A stretch of 64,000 nucleotides of DNA from G963664225 sp964538065 (lineage in GTDB: Bacteria > Verrucomicrobiota > Verrucomicrobiia > Limisphaerales > UBA1319): assembly GCA_964538065.1 (NCBI GenBank), contig CAZIDG010000004.1, positions 1 to 64,000 on the forward strand, written 5' to 3'. Under the pieces are notes generated by a model. That model was not told where the DNA came from, searched no databases, and saw only the letters and a program-made list of their open reading frames with translations. This document shows positions 38,018 to 49,300 of the stretch, one piece after another (positions within the stretch are counted from its first letter, which is position 1; every line of letters starts with the position of its first letter). The translations under genes were made by a program, and so were the position numbers.

Positions 38018-38043
38018 ATCACGCGGCGCCCAAGCCGCGTGAT
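38018..38043 (+). other. Hairpin after the secretin gene
   Basis: ATCACGCGGC (38018-38027) pairs perfectly with GCCGCGTGAT (38034-38043) around a 6-nt loop. No T run follows, so it is not a standard terminator; it could stabilise the pilus operon mRNA 3' end. Confidence 0.5.
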
Positions 38044-38089
38044 TGGTCGGAACCGTTGGTGTAAATGCCATAAGTAAGACAGGTAACCA

Positions 38090-39037
38090 ATGGCTATCTG
38101 CACATCAGGCGATACAACAAGCTTTTCCGGTCGAGCCGGACGTTTGGTGCTGGTGGATGGTCATGGGTATGCCTACCGCGCGTTCCACGCGATTCGTTCT
38201 TTGAATGGGCCAACGGGGCAGGCGACCAATGCCATCTTTGGCTTCATCAAGATGATGGAGCGATTGAAGGCGGGAGTTAAACCCACACATTGGGCGGTTG
38301 TTTGGGATGGGGGATTGGCTGCGGAGCGGCTTGCGTTGCTGCCCGAGTATAAAGCACAACGTCCTCCGATGCCTGAAAGCCTGGGTGAGCAAATCGAGCA
38401 GATCAATCGCTGGCTGCTTGGGGTGCATATTCAGGCCTTCGTGAGGGACGGGGTGGAAGCGGATGACCTGATTGCAGGGTTGGCCAAACAGGGACAGAAA
38501 CACTTTGACAGTGTGGTGGTTGCAACGTCCGATAAGGATTTTATGCAACTGGTGAACGATGTCGTGGGTCTGGTGAATCCCGCCGATGCAGACCAGAAGA
38601 TTATGACGGCATCGATGGTCAAAGGCAAAACGGGCGTTGCGCCGGAGCAGATCGTTGACTGGCTGAGTCTGATTGGGGATTCAGTGGACAATATAGGTGG
38701 TGTGGACGGGATTGGGCCCAAGCGCGCCGGCCAGTTGCTGGGACGGTTTGGCTCGTTAAAGGCGTTGTTTGAACGTCTTGAAGAGATTGAAAATGTGGAT
38801 TTGAGGTCCCGGCTGAAGCAATCACAGCCGTTGTTGGCGAGGAACCAGGAAATGATTGCGTTGAATGACCGGGTGGCACCGGTGGTTGACTGGAATGATT
38901 TGTTGGTGCGTGAGGGCGATGGGGAGCAGTTGCGAGCGTTATATGCCGAATGGGGATTCAAGACGCTTTTGGAGCAACTGGGCGGCAGTGGGTTAAGGCA
39001 GGGGGAATTATTTGCCGCCGCGCCACTTGGGTTATGA
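38090..39037 (+). CDS. 5'-3' exonuclease (FEN-like, Pol I N-terminal type)
   Basis: This 315-residue protein has the acidic metal-site blocks of the family: LVLVDGHGYAYRAFHA, VVWDGG, DGVEADDLIAGLA and TSDKDFMQLV, plus the helix-hairpin-helix region VDGIGPKRAGQLLGRFGSLKAL. It matches the 5' nuclease domain of DNA polymerase I as a stand-alone protein, acting on flaps and RNA primers. It follows the pilus operon by 99 bp and is functionally unrelated to it. Confidence 0.88.
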   Translation: MAICTSGDTTSFSGRAGRLVLVDGHGYAYRAFHAIRSLNGPTGQATNAIFGFIKMMERLKAGVKPTHWAVVWDGGLAAERLALLPEYKAQRPPMPESLGEQIEQINRWLLGVHIQAFVRDGVEADDLIAGLAKQGQKHFDSVVVATSDKDFMQLVNDVVGLVNPADADQKIMTASMVKGKTGVAPEQIVDWLSLIGDSVDNIGGVDGIGPKRAGQLLGRFGSLKALFERLEEIENVDLRSRLKQSQPLLARNQEMIALNDRVAPVVDWNDLLVREGDGEQLRALYAEWGFKTLLEQLGGSGLRQGELFAAAPLGL

Positions 39038-39146
39038 AAAGTGGGAGCATGCAGGTATCAAGGCCGTCTAAGAGAGAGGAATGTTACCATGCATGGAAGA
39101 GAATTTTAAGAGTGTTGGACAATAAAATGGTGCTTTGTTAGAACCG

Positions 39147-41066
39147 ATGAACCTTATGTCAGCTAATTTGCGCGCATATCGAGGTGCTTTATGGGGGGTG
39201 CTTGCAGCATGCCCTCTGGCAGTCATGGCTCAGAACGGCGTTGCCTATGTCGGCGCCGAATACAAGATGACGGGTTCGATCGCGGGCGACCAAATCAATC
39301 CCCGCTTAGCGGCCAACTCCATGCGGGGGATTCTGGTTTGGCAGGACAACGCCACGGATGAGGTCGGGCAGGGAATTAGCGCGCAACTGCTGGACGGCAC
39401 CTTAGCACCCACGCTTGGAGCGTTCCGAGTCAACGCCTTGGGGGCGGACGACCAGGAAAACCCCTCCGTTTCATTGTTGAGCAATGGCGGTGCGGCATTT
39501 GTCTGGCAGGGCGGCAAGCAAGGCGCCCAGAAGATTTACGCGCGCTTCTTAACCAGCAGCAACACTTTTGCCACCAGCGACATCCAAGTCAGTTCGTTCG
39601 ATGGCAACCAGATTGATCCCCGGATGGCTGCGCTTTCCGACGGTTCAGTGGTGGTCACCTATGCCAGCGAGGCGCAGGATGGAAGCATGATGGGGGTGTA
39701 TGCCCAGCAGTTAACGGCCACAGGTGATAAACAGGGCGCGGAATTCCGGGTGAACCAGTATTCATTGTTCAATCAGCGAACTCCCTCCATTTCAGCACTT
39801 TCCGGCGGCAATTACGTGGTTGCCTGGATTTCCGAACAGCAGCGGCAGACCAACAGTGTCGATGTCATGGCTCGCATCTTCACTCCCGATGGCAAGGCCG
39901 TGGGCAATGAATTTCGCATCAATACCGAAACGAACGTCTGTGCAAATCCCGTGCTGGCGGGGACGTCGGATGGCGGTTTCGTGGTAGCCTGGAGTCAAAA
40001 CAATGGATTCATTCGAACCGAGTCGGGCATCAGCAGCAACAGTTGGGATGTCGTGGCGCGTTCCTATGACGCCCAAGGCAAGCCTGTCACAGGCAGCCTG
40101 ATCGTCAATGCCACCACCTATGGTGATCAATATGCCCCGCAGGCAATCGCCCGGGGCGCGGACGTCATGGTCGTTTGGACCAGCATGGGTCAGGATGGTT
40201 CCTGGGAAGGGGTTTATGGCCGGGTCCTCAATAGTGCGGGGACGTTTGTTAGTGACGAAGTGCAGGTCAATAAGACCACGATGAGCAAGCAGTTTCAGCC
40301 AACGGTGGCGACTGATGGATTGAATCAGTTTTTGGTGGCGTGGAGCAGTTTTACCAAGGTCGTGGAAGAGGATAAAACCGAGATCAGCTTTGACCTGTTC
40401 GGTCAGCGTTTTGCGGTTGGCAGTGCGGTGGTGCCACTGGCCAAACCTTCGACACCGATGGTGGCGGCCATCAGCCAGAGTCGACTGGGAGTGGCTTGGA
40501 CGGCGGTGGAAGGCATGAATGTTGCGCAGTACCTTTTATTCATCGATGAAGCTGAAACGCCCATAACGGTCTCCAGCAATTATTTCGTTGCCAAGAATTT
40601 TGCGCCCTCATCCACCCATGGTTTTCGGGTTCAATATCAATTGAGCGATGGTCGCATCTCACCCTTGTCTGATGCCGTAACCGGGAAGACCTGGGGGGAG
40701 GATGACAATGGAGATGGCATTCCGGATGACTGGCAGACGAATTATTGGGGTGTAAAGACCGGGAACTGGCCGCTGGCCAATGAAGACAGCGATGGTGATG
40801 GAGCCAGCACGCTGCAGGAATTCCTGGCTGGTACAAATCCCAATGATCCCAACAGTGTTTTGAGGATCGACATGGTGCCCAGTGAAATGGGCTTGCGAGT
40901 GAGTTGGAATACCCAACCCGGTCTGGTGTATCAGGTCCAGATCTCGAGCGATTTCAGCCAGTGGAGTAACTATGGCGCTCCACGCCTGGCCGTGGGATCC
41001 ACCGATTCTGTTCTTGCCAGTGTGGTGGGTGGCAAATCTTATTACCGAATCCTTCGCGTACGTTAA
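39147..41066 (+). CDS. Secreted beta-propeller-like repeat protein
   Basis: This 639-residue protein has a signal peptide ending near AVMAQ. Residues 35-430 hold repeats of about 50-60 residues of the type NPSVSLLSNGGAAFVWQ and DPRMAALSDGSVVVTYAS, as in beta-propeller surface proteins. A fibronectin-III-like segment (about 430-515) is followed by a calcium-binding thrombospondin-3-like stretch (DDNGDGIPDDW, EDSDGDGAS) and a C-terminal domain ending in YYRILRVR. It is the first of five secreted-protein genes on this strand. Confidence 0.7.
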   Translation: MNLMSANLRAYRGALWGVLAACPLAVMAQNGVAYVGAEYKMTGSIAGDQINPRLAANSMRGILVWQDNATDEVGQGISAQLLDGTLAPTLGAFRVNALGADDQENPSVSLLSNGGAAFVWQGGKQGAQKIYARFLTSSNTFATSDIQVSSFDGNQIDPRMAALSDGSVVVTYASEAQDGSMMGVYAQQLTATGDKQGAEFRVNQYSLFNQRTPSISALSGGNYVVAWISEQQRQTNSVDVMARIFTPDGKAVGNEFRINTETNVCANPVLAGTSDGGFVVAWSQNNGFIRTESGISSNSWDVVARSYDAQGKPVTGSLIVNATTYGDQYAPQAIARGADVMVVWTSMGQDGSWEGVYGRVLNSAGTFVSDEVQVNKTTMSKQFQPTVATDGLNQFLVAWSSFTKVVEEDKTEISFDLFGQRFAVGSAVVPLAKPSTPMVAAISQSRLGVAWTAVEGMNVAQYLLFIDEAETPITVSSNYFVAKNFAPSSTHGFRVQYQLSDGRISPLSDAVTGKTWGEDDNGDGIPDDWQTNYWGVKTGNWPLANEDSDGDGASTLQEFLAGTNPNDPNSVLRIDMVPSEMGLRVSWNTQPGLVYQVQISSDFSQWSNYGAPRLAVGSTDSVLASVVGGKSYYRILRVR

Positions 41067-41072
41067 TTGGTT

Positions 41073-43088
41073 ATGTTGCGATTAATCAAAATCAGTCTTT
41101 TCGTCTGGCTTGCCATTCAACTGGCGCCAGTGGCCCATGGTTTTGCTTTGCTCGGGCCGTTTGGCACCAATCAAGTCGAGCGCATTGGTTACAACGTGTA
41201 TGGTCGAGATATCGGTGGGCCGATGAACAAGGATCAGGGTTACCGCTGGAACAAGCCGATCATCACCTACGCACTGGATGCATCGTTTCTGCAGTTTTTT
41301 GGCTCGAACGGTGTCGTTGCCGTCGAACAGGCCATGAATTTGCTCAACAGCTACTCGACCAACCTGTACAAGATCTCGGATGCGGATTTGAAGAAGGTCC
41401 CTCTAAACACCGCCCGTAATAATTACAAGGCCCAGGCCCTGTCCATCTACGATCTGAAGAGTTACATTCTGGCTTACATGATGGAGGAGGTCGGTTTAGC
41501 CTCGCCGGACCGATATGCATACTGTCTCCTGGATCGTCGTACGTTTACGAATCCCGATTTCACCAATTATGTGGTGACGACACTCAATTTCGATCCAATA
41601 ACATTGAATCAAACGCCCTATGTGAATGGCACGATGTATACATACCAGGTGTTTGATACCTATCTGCGGGATCCGGATGTTGCGGATGCCATTGAATTTC
41701 CTGTGGATCCGTTGTCATTTACCCAGACGGCGGTGGCTTCGGCCATCGATAACGTTCTGGTGTTCAGCAGCAAGGAACCGGGGCGGTTTTTCACCGGATT
41801 GACCCGGGATGATGTGGCTGGCTTGCGGTATCTCTATGCCACCAACAATTATCGTCTGGAATATTTGCCTTCCGACGGAAACAACATCGTCGAATTGGCG
41901 GTGACCAATTTGACCAATCCCATGTTGATCACCACATCCAACCTGGTGGAATTGATCGACAACAGCTGGGGGACCACGAATACGCCCACGCAGTTGCTGG
42001 CCATTTACCCCACGCTGAACCTGACCAGCACAAATTACGGGGTATCGAATTTTGTCACGACGAACGTGACCTATTATTATACGAATTATCCCTATACGCC
42101 CGTTGGCTCCACCCCCGTTCTCGCTTCCAACGTGTGGTACACCTACACGCCGACGCTTGTGTATTATTACACGTTCGACAACGTGGTCACAAATCACTAT
42201 TCGTCGAACAGCCTGGCCAGTCTGATCAGCACGGAAGTAGGTTTTGGACCCTATTCGCCGGTGGACGCGCCGATTACGACGAATATCTCCATCCGGAGTT
42301 TTTATACAAACAGGCCGGCTGGGGACTATTACATCATTCCCCAGACAAACCAGAATTTTTACTTCGTGTTGACCAACATCAGCACGGTGATCACCAACAC
42401 CAATGTGACCTATGCTGTCACCAATACGTTCTCAAACAGCTTTCTCACCAACATTGTCAGCACCAACAGCACGAATTTCTATCTGACAAGCACGCAGCAG
42501 GATCTGGTGTTTTACTCCACGAATTATTCGTACCTGGCCTATCCAATCGAATGGCGTCAGGATTCCAACACCGTGGGGATGCGTCCCGGCATGGGCAGCC
42601 TGCTTTTCAAGAAGGTTGACTACGACTCGTTGATCGGCACCAACATGACTCCGATCACCAACTATTATACCGATGTCATGGTCGTGACCAATGGATACAA
42701 CAACAAGGGGACCTTCCTGAAGCAGACGGTTCGCATCAGGTCCAGCGCGCCGGACATTGTTTTCTATGCGATCGACCTGGGATTGGATGACGATGGGTAT
42801 CCCATAGCCTCACGACGTACCGGCACTGGGAATTGGCAGAACAATAGTGCCATAAACCAGGGCATAGCCGCTTCCGGGCCAGGGGTGATCAAGAGTCCGG
42901 TGCAATTCGAGTTTTCGAACATTGGCCGCTATTATATCAACCGCACTCCGTCATTCTTGACTGAGCAGTCGGGATTTCTGGGCTTTATGTGGGGCACCTT
43001 TGATGGCAGCACCAATGCGCCCATTGTATATCCCGATAACGGTGGAGACACACTCAGGTGGTTGGAAAAAGAGATTCTCGGACAGTAA
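41073..43088 (+). CDS. Secreted protein resembling a matrixin without the zinc motif
   Basis: This 671-residue protein has a signal peptide (about 1-25). The N-terminal 240 residues recall matrixin metalloproteases: KPIITYALDASF, then FTGLTRDDVAGLRYLYATNN, like the DDxxGxxxLY end of that fold. However, no HExxH is present, and the expected region reads ILAYMMEEVGLASP. The rest is rich in Thr, Asn and Tyr and probably beta-structured. It starts a few bases after the preceding stop. Enzymatic activity is doubtful. Confidence 0.55.
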   Translation: MLRLIKISLFVWLAIQLAPVAHGFALLGPFGTNQVERIGYNVYGRDIGGPMNKDQGYRWNKPIITYALDASFLQFFGSNGVVAVEQAMNLLNSYSTNLYKISDADLKKVPLNTARNNYKAQALSIYDLKSYILAYMMEEVGLASPDRYAYCLLDRRTFTNPDFTNYVVTTLNFDPITLNQTPYVNGTMYTYQVFDTYLRDPDVADAIEFPVDPLSFTQTAVASAIDNVLVFSSKEPGRFFTGLTRDDVAGLRYLYATNNYRLEYLPSDGNNIVELAVTNLTNPMLITTSNLVELIDNSWGTTNTPTQLLAIYPTLNLTSTNYGVSNFVTTNVTYYYTNYPYTPVGSTPVLASNVWYTYTPTLVYYYTFDNVVTNHYSSNSLASLISTEVGFGPYSPVDAPITTNISIRSFYTNRPAGDYYIIPQTNQNFYFVLTNISTVITNTNVTYAVTNTFSNSFLTNIVSTNSTNFYLTSTQQDLVFYSTNYSYLAYPIEWRQDSNTVGMRPGMGSLLFKKVDYDSLIGTNMTPITNYYTDVMVVTNGYNNKGTFLKQTVRIRSSAPDIVFYAIDLGLDDDGYPIASRRTGTGNWQNNSAINQGIAASGPGVIKSPVQFEFSNIGRYYINRTPSFLTEQSGFLGFMWGTFDGSTNAPIVYPDNGGDTLRWLEKEILGQ

Positions 43089-43118
43089 GTGGTTGTTGAC
43101 GATCAGGACTGAAACGAT

Positions 43119-46100
43119 ATGAAGCGAATGATTTTGGCGGTGATGCTGGGAGTCGCGTTGGGCGGAGTAACCGCCCGGGCCACCGATGCACTATATGCTA
43201 ATTATGGTTTGGTGACTGAGCCGCCGCAAATTGACGCCACGGCATTTCTGAATGCCGGAGTCATGGAGTTTAGCGACACCTATTATAGTGTCGGCAGTGG
43301 TGTTGCCGTTCCTTTTGATACCTCCTACACGCTTTCCTACACCAATCGCGGCTTGATGAATTCATCGATGGGATGGCGGTTCGAGTATGTTACGGAAGAC
43401 AATCGGTATCCGGCAGCCGTATTCGACAACCAGCAGACGATTCTGGCCCAGAATCAAGGCTCCATATCCTATACTGATGAATCGGTGAGCGAGGTGACCT
43501 CGGCTTCGTTTCTGTCGGTTAATGCGACCAATGTTTACAGCCAGGGCCTGATTGGAGCCAGTTCGCAGGGTTTGGTGAAACTGATGGGAAGATATATCGA
43601 TGTGAGCCAGGGGGGGATTGCCGCCAGCGATGCGTCATTGGAGTCCTCAGGCTACGCGTATACAGACTATTTCAGTTCAGGCGTCGAGAGTGAAACCAAT
43701 TATTTGAATCCTGCAAATATTCAGGACTTGTATTGGGGGATTGGTGTCAACCAGGTTCTGGGAGGCGATGGATATCCTCTGTATCTGACATCGGGTCGTT
43801 TTCAACCGCCCTTTGTGTATTCGCCCAGTTACCAGGTCATCGACACATATGGATATACCAATTACGAATCAGTGCCGACGTATTATTATTACACCCGGCT
43901 GACCGATACCAATGTGGTGGGCACTAACGTCTATGGGACCAATTATTTGGGCAGCACTTATTATTACTATAGTCCCCCGATGTTGTCCTTCATTTATACC
44001 AATCGTGTGGCGGATGATTCCTGGGTTCAAGCAGTCTATGTGACGTCGAATCTGTTCGATACAAATGTGAACATCAACGTTCGTTTTTACCCGCAATATG
44101 GAGCAACGAACGGATCGAGCGATGTCGTTGTGGAATTCAGCACGGTGGAGGAAGACGTTGTTTCCGGATTGCAGTGGACGAACTATCTCTACTTGACCGA
44201 TTTGTCGTTATCACAAACAAATAGCAGCCTGAAGAGAAACTATACTTCGTATGCCTACAAACCATCGGCATTCACCATTTCGCGGGCTCAGCCGTATGAG
44301 TGGTATGTCGGTGTGACGTCCAACACCGTCTATTCGGCAGGCTTGTTTTACAATGCCTCGATGAGCACACCGGTGGTGACGAACTACTATTCAGCCTATG
44401 CGGTTCAAATTGGGCAAAACATGGTTCTGACCAACTCAATGAACAGCTACCGGTACAGCAGCATCTTGAATTACAATTATAACCCTGCCCTGGAGGATCC
44501 GACCAACTATTCAGGACGCGTCGAGTTGGTGGGCTTGGATCAGGACCTGGAGCCGATGAGCGAAGAGCTCAATCTCGAGAATGCGCGCATTCGATGTGAG
44601 GGCTTGTTGACCATCAAGACCAAGAACCTGGTCAGTACCGAAGGAACCAGGATTGACGCTCCGCTCATGAGCGTGGATCTGGGGAGCGCAACTTCAACGC
44701 TGGTGATCTCAAATCTGTTTCCCGGTTCAATCAAGCGGTTAAAGGGACAAATTGCCGCATGGAGCAGTGTGTGGACCAACGAGGTGACATCACTTTCCGT
44801 GAGCAATGATGCGACTTCAGGCGCTGCAACGGTGACTACCAATACGATTCCTGTACGGTACCATGTTTTGATTCTGGATCATGCCTTGACGGCAGAACAG
44901 GCTGTTGTAGCCAACCGTGTGGCCCTGCACGCAACCAATGTTGTCATACATGACGATCTCAACATCAATGGCGACCTCAAGGTTGATGGCGAGAATCTTT
45001 TGGTGGAGGGCAAGCTCACCATGCCCAATGGACTGGGGGCAACGAACTTCCCCAATTTGAAGACTGTCACCAACAACGGCTATATCACGGTGCCATCCCA
45101 GGCAAACCTGGGAGGGGATCGTGCTGAGGCGTTTGATTCTGTAGTGAATCATGGAATCCTGTATGGCGGTGGTCATCAACTGCGTGCACATCAAGTCCTG
45201 ATTCAATCCACTAATACGGATTCCATTGCGTCGAACATGCTGTCGACCAACTTCTATGCGACGAATTACGCCTTGGTCAGCGCATACAATGGTGCCACGA
45301 GGATCATGGCCGACGATTTGTTGATCGATAACGGCATCATCTCCTCGATGACAGACATCGAAATAAACGGCGGCAATATTTTGGCGCGTAATTCGCTGCT
45401 CAGTGCAGGGAGTATTTCGACGACGACTGCTGGCGGCGAAATCGTCCTTGCGGGTGCGATCACCCTGAGGCCAACCAACAGTATTTCAGACGGTGGCACG
45501 GGGACATTGAATGTATGGCAAACCCTTGGGGGTATCTCGATGCTGTCCAAACCTGCTCACGGCGATCTCCTGGCAACCCGAGTGGAAACATTTGCGCCCA
45601 GGTACGCTGTGCTGCGCAATGTCTGGGCCGGTGAGGACCGCGGCGCGACCGTGGAGGGGTTCAAGGACAACGGTGCGCTGGGCTGGTTGGTGTTGGATGG
45701 GCGGGATGGGTGCAAGTTCCGGTTCACCGGCGCATCCAGCAAAAGCGCCATGTATGTGGACTATCTTGATTTCCGCAACGTAGCGACCAACTTTGCCAGT
45801 GTGATGCAGATCGATCCCAACATCATGGTGTATTTTGCCAATGCGAATGTGCCGGTCGAGAAACTCGATGGCCGTTTCAATGGCCGCCTGCGCTGGGTGC
45901 CTCAATACACGGGTGAATTCAGCGGAACCAACTGGACGGCGCCATCTGGTTTCAAACACCGCGTCAACGCGGCTTTGCTCAGGAGCATGGAGTACGACTC
46001 GGACAACGATGGGGTTGTTAATGGGCTAGATTCCACACCCTTTATACTCGATGAAACCGTCAAATTGGAGATGGTCGTAAAGGACAGCGAAACGGAAAAC

Positions 46101-46295
46101 CGGACGCTATCCTTCACTTGGAGTGCATTGGCCTTTGGCAAAAGCACATTGGAATACACGCGGGATCTCAGTCTCAATGATTGGACGACGTTTACTAACA
46201 TTATTCAGGGTCCCGTTCCCGGGCCTGTGTCCGTTGATGTACCGGCGCCGGCCGATAAAGTGACGGTGTATCGGGTTCGCGTCACAGCCGAATAA
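43119..46295 (+). CDS. Large secreted protein with beta-helix-like region
   Basis: This 1058-residue protein has a signal peptide ending near ARA. The first 480 residues are Tyr/Asn/Ser/Thr-rich with many TNY and YY repeats. Residues about 490-800 show short repeats of the kind INGDLKVDGENLLVEGKL and MTDIEINGGNILARNSLL, suggesting a right-handed beta-helix as in adhesins. DSDNDGVVNGLD near the end resembles a calcium-binding thrombospondin-3 repeat. It is probably cell-surface; no catalytic motif seen. Confidence 0.6.
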   Translation: MKRMILAVMLGVALGGVTARATDALYANYGLVTEPPQIDATAFLNAGVMEFSDTYYSVGSGVAVPFDTSYTLSYTNRGLMNSSMGWRFEYVTEDNRYPAAVFDNQQTILAQNQGSISYTDESVSEVTSASFLSVNATNVYSQGLIGASSQGLVKLMGRYIDVSQGGIAASDASLESSGYAYTDYFSSGVESETNYLNPANIQDLYWGIGVNQVLGGDGYPLYLTSGRFQPPFVYSPSYQVIDTYGYTNYESVPTYYYYTRLTDTNVVGTNVYGTNYLGSTYYYYSPPMLSFIYTNRVADDSWVQAVYVTSNLFDTNVNINVRFYPQYGATNGSSDVVVEFSTVEEDVVSGLQWTNYLYLTDLSLSQTNSSLKRNYTSYAYKPSAFTISRAQPYEWYVGVTSNTVYSAGLFYNASMSTPVVTNYYSAYAVQIGQNMVLTNSMNSYRYSSILNYNYNPALEDPTNYSGRVELVGLDQDLEPMSEELNLENARIRCEGLLTIKTKNLVSTEGTRIDAPLMSVDLGSATSTLVISNLFPGSIKRLKGQIAAWSSVWTNEVTSLSVSNDATSGAATVTTNTIPVRYHVLILDHALTAEQAVVANRVALHATNVVIHDDLNINGDLKVDGENLLVEGKLTMPNGLGATNFPNLKTVTNNGYITVPSQANLGGDRAEAFDSVVNHGILYGGGHQLRAHQVLIQSTNTDSIASNMLSTNFYATNYALVSAYNGATRIMADDLLIDNGIISSMTDIEINGGNILARNSLLSAGSISTTTAGGEIVLAGAITLRPTNSISDGGTGTLNVWQTLGGISMLSKPAHGDLLATRVETFAPRYAVLRNVWAGEDRGATVEGFKDNGALGWLVLDGRDGCKFRFTGASSKSAMYVDYLDFRNVATNFASVMQIDPNIMVYFANANVPVEKLDGRFNGRLRWVPQYTGEFSGTNWTAPSGFKHRVNAALLRSMEYDSDNDGVVNGLDSTPFILDETVKLEMVVKDSETENRTLSFTWSALAFGKSTLEYTRDLSLNDWTTFTNIIQGPVPGPVSVDVPAPADKVTVYRVRVTAE

Positions 46296-46376
46296 GCGGG
46301 GGAGAACGAACAGGGGAACTTCAAAACTGGATTGATTATGTGTATGCGCAGAGCTGTTGAAATGATGGGAGGTTAC

Positions 46377-49300
46377 ATGCTGAAGGGTGGTCTTTTGGCG
46401 ACGTGCATGGCCCTGTTGCTCGCCCTGGTGGCGCCTGAAGCAAAGGCGCAGGCAACGAACGCGACCGCTGGGGTGTTCCAATTCGTGTCGGCCAAGTTTA
46501 TCGCGACCGAGGGAGAGTCGAACGTGGGAGGACAAACTCTCAACGTGCCTGGCGCATACATCACAGTCATGAGAACTGGAGGTTTGACCGGTCGCATTTT
46601 GGTTGATTATTCAACCACAAACGCCGTTAAGACCAACGAATCGGCAAAGGCAGGCACGGATTACACAGAAACCAAAGGGACGTTGACTTTTGATGATTTT
46701 CAGAACAGCGCAACCTTCTTTGTTCCAATCCAGGAAAATACTGCAACCAACACCAATAAATTCGATCTGAGTTTTCAGGTGATCCTAAGCAACCCGCGTC
46801 CCTCTCCCGATGATGATCAATCGCTGGTCGCGGTATTAGGAAAACAAACTAATGCAGTCGTTTCGATTTACGACAACGATTTTAGCTACAACATGGAACG
46901 GGCCTATTACCGGGCCTCAAGTCGAAGCGGACGGGCAACCGTGACTGTTCTTTATACAGCAGGAGCCAAGAATGATTTTTCGGTGGATTATGCCACGGCT
47001 CCGGTGAACGGCGGATCGGGCCAGCCTGGCAGTGAGAATGCTGTCGAAGGGGAGGATTATGAACAAACCAGCGGCACGTTGACTTTTTCGGAAGGGGATA
47101 CATCCAAAACAATTGAGATACCGCTGTTACTCAATGCGGCAAACACGTTTAACAGGGATTTCCAAGTAGTACTTTCAAATCCGAAGGCAAGCGTTACAGG
47201 TACTGTCACGAACATTACAACGGAGACTAATGAGTCGGGAGTCATCACCACCAACATCACCACGGAGGAGAAGGATGTGGCTCTGCCATTGGGAAAGGTG
47301 ACGTCGTGCATAGTTACCATTTTACCTAGTGCTCCTGATAATGGAGAGGTTGGCGGTGCCTTGGCAGCAGGCGCCATCGATCCTAAATTCAATCCCGAGC
47401 GGAATCCAGATACCGAACCGGCCTACAATCCAGTTCCAGGTGCCAACAATACAGTGAATGCAATCGCCGTGCAGGGGGATGGGAAAATAATTCTCGGTGG
47501 TGATTTCACTGCCTACAACGCCAACAGTCGTGTACGCGTGGCGCGTGTTGATGAAAATGGAATGAACGATGATACGTTTAGTACGGGGACTGGCGCTGAT
47601 GGATCAGTAAATGTGATCAAGATTGCGGGCAATGGGGACGTCCTGCTTGGGGGTACTTTCAAGTCCATCAATGGTGTGCCTCGGTATTCATTGGGACGTC
47701 TCAATTCAGATGGAACGGTCGATACCGCGTTTAATCCGGGTGCAAGCATCAATGGCGCGGTACGTGCAATTGAACTCAATGGAAACCGTGTGTTGATTGG
47801 TGGGGATTTCAACATTGTCCAGGGGCGGAATCGAAGTTCCATTGCGCAGGTTCTTGCCGATGGTTCGATTGATGAATCATTTGACCCTGGCTTGGGGGCC
47901 AATGGTCCAGTGTATGCCATGCTGCGGCAGCAAGACGGTCGCATTGTCATCGGTGGTGACTTCACCGCTGTTGGCGGTGTCTCCTGTGGTTCGGTGGCGC
48001 GCCTGAATTCGAATGGTTCATTGGACACAACCTTTTCTGCTGGCGGTGGGGCCGATGGCCCGGTGTACGCATTGGGTATTATAGAGGCACCGGTGGTATC
48101 CTTTGCGGCCACGCGCCAACCCGATGGCGGACCTCATACAAACACAGTGGTCCTTGGACGGAATCAAGGGTCAGTGATCGTCAACTATCTTTTTAATTCG
48201 AATGGCAGCAGCGAATTGACAAATACCTTAAGCATTTATTACGAGACGAAAAGGGTGGCCACAACCACCGTGGTGGTGGCGGCAACGAATAATGCACTTG
48301 GGAATTTGACTGCCAACTTTGGTCCCGGCACAGCGAACAGTTTTCGAGTGGTGGTAAATGAAGGGTACGAAACGAATGAAAATCGCTGGTCCTACGCGGG
48401 GGTTGCCACGGCATTGGACACAAACGTTGGCAAAATACTCATTGCGGGTGCGTTCACAACCGTAGATCTGCGAAATCGAGCGGGAGTGGCGCAGTTGAAC
48501 AGTGATGGCAGTCTTGATGAAACCTACGAGGTCGGCGCAGGAGCCGATGGTCCAGTCTATGATTTGAAGGTCGATCGCATGGGCAATGCCTATATTGGCG
48601 GGGCTTTTACTTCATTCAATGGTGCGCGGCGAGTTGGTCTTGCGCGTCTGTACGCCAGCGGTGAGTTGGATACAACTTTCATGGATACAGCGTTCAATCA
48701 GTATGCTGGCTTGAGCGTATTGCGGTCCATCGATCCAAGACCATTCATCAACTCAATTGAGATTCTCGAGGATGGAAATCTCATAGTGGGTGGATATTTT
48801 AATTACATGGGCGGATTGTTGTCCGCTGCGACCTACAATGATCCTTCTACAAAGGATCCTGCAATCAATGATTATGAGTATGCTGCAGGGCGTGCGAGCC
48901 GAGCTACTCGATATAACTTTGCGAAAGTCATGGGGGGTGCGTCACCAGGTCCTGGAAATATGTTATTCGCTTCCAAACAGTATAGTGTGGATGAGAATGG
49001 TGGGAGCATTACTCTATCGATTAAACGTGAAAATGGCAGTTTGGGTGGTTCAACACTTGCGGTAAGCACAGCGGATGGTTCAGCGCTTAATGGGGACGAT
49101 TATACGGCGGTGAGCAATAAGGTCGTTCGGTGGAATAATCGTGATGCGGCTGCCAAAAATATTTCAATAGCCATCAAGAACGATGGCAAAGCCGAAGGCG
49201 ATCAGTCCTTCTACGTAACGGCTTCTGTCGCTGATAATAGTTTTCTGCTGAATGGACTTCCGATTCCAGCCTATCCATCGCTGGGGCGCCGCGAAGCCAC

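Noticed and set aside
38018..38043. Rho-independent terminator after the secretin
   Set aside because: The stem is strong but no T run follows, so I list it only as a hairpin.
39081..39125. A 14-codon leader peptide before the 39147 gene
   Set aside because: The purine-rich ribosome site touches the ATG with no spacing and the frame is very short; chance is likely.
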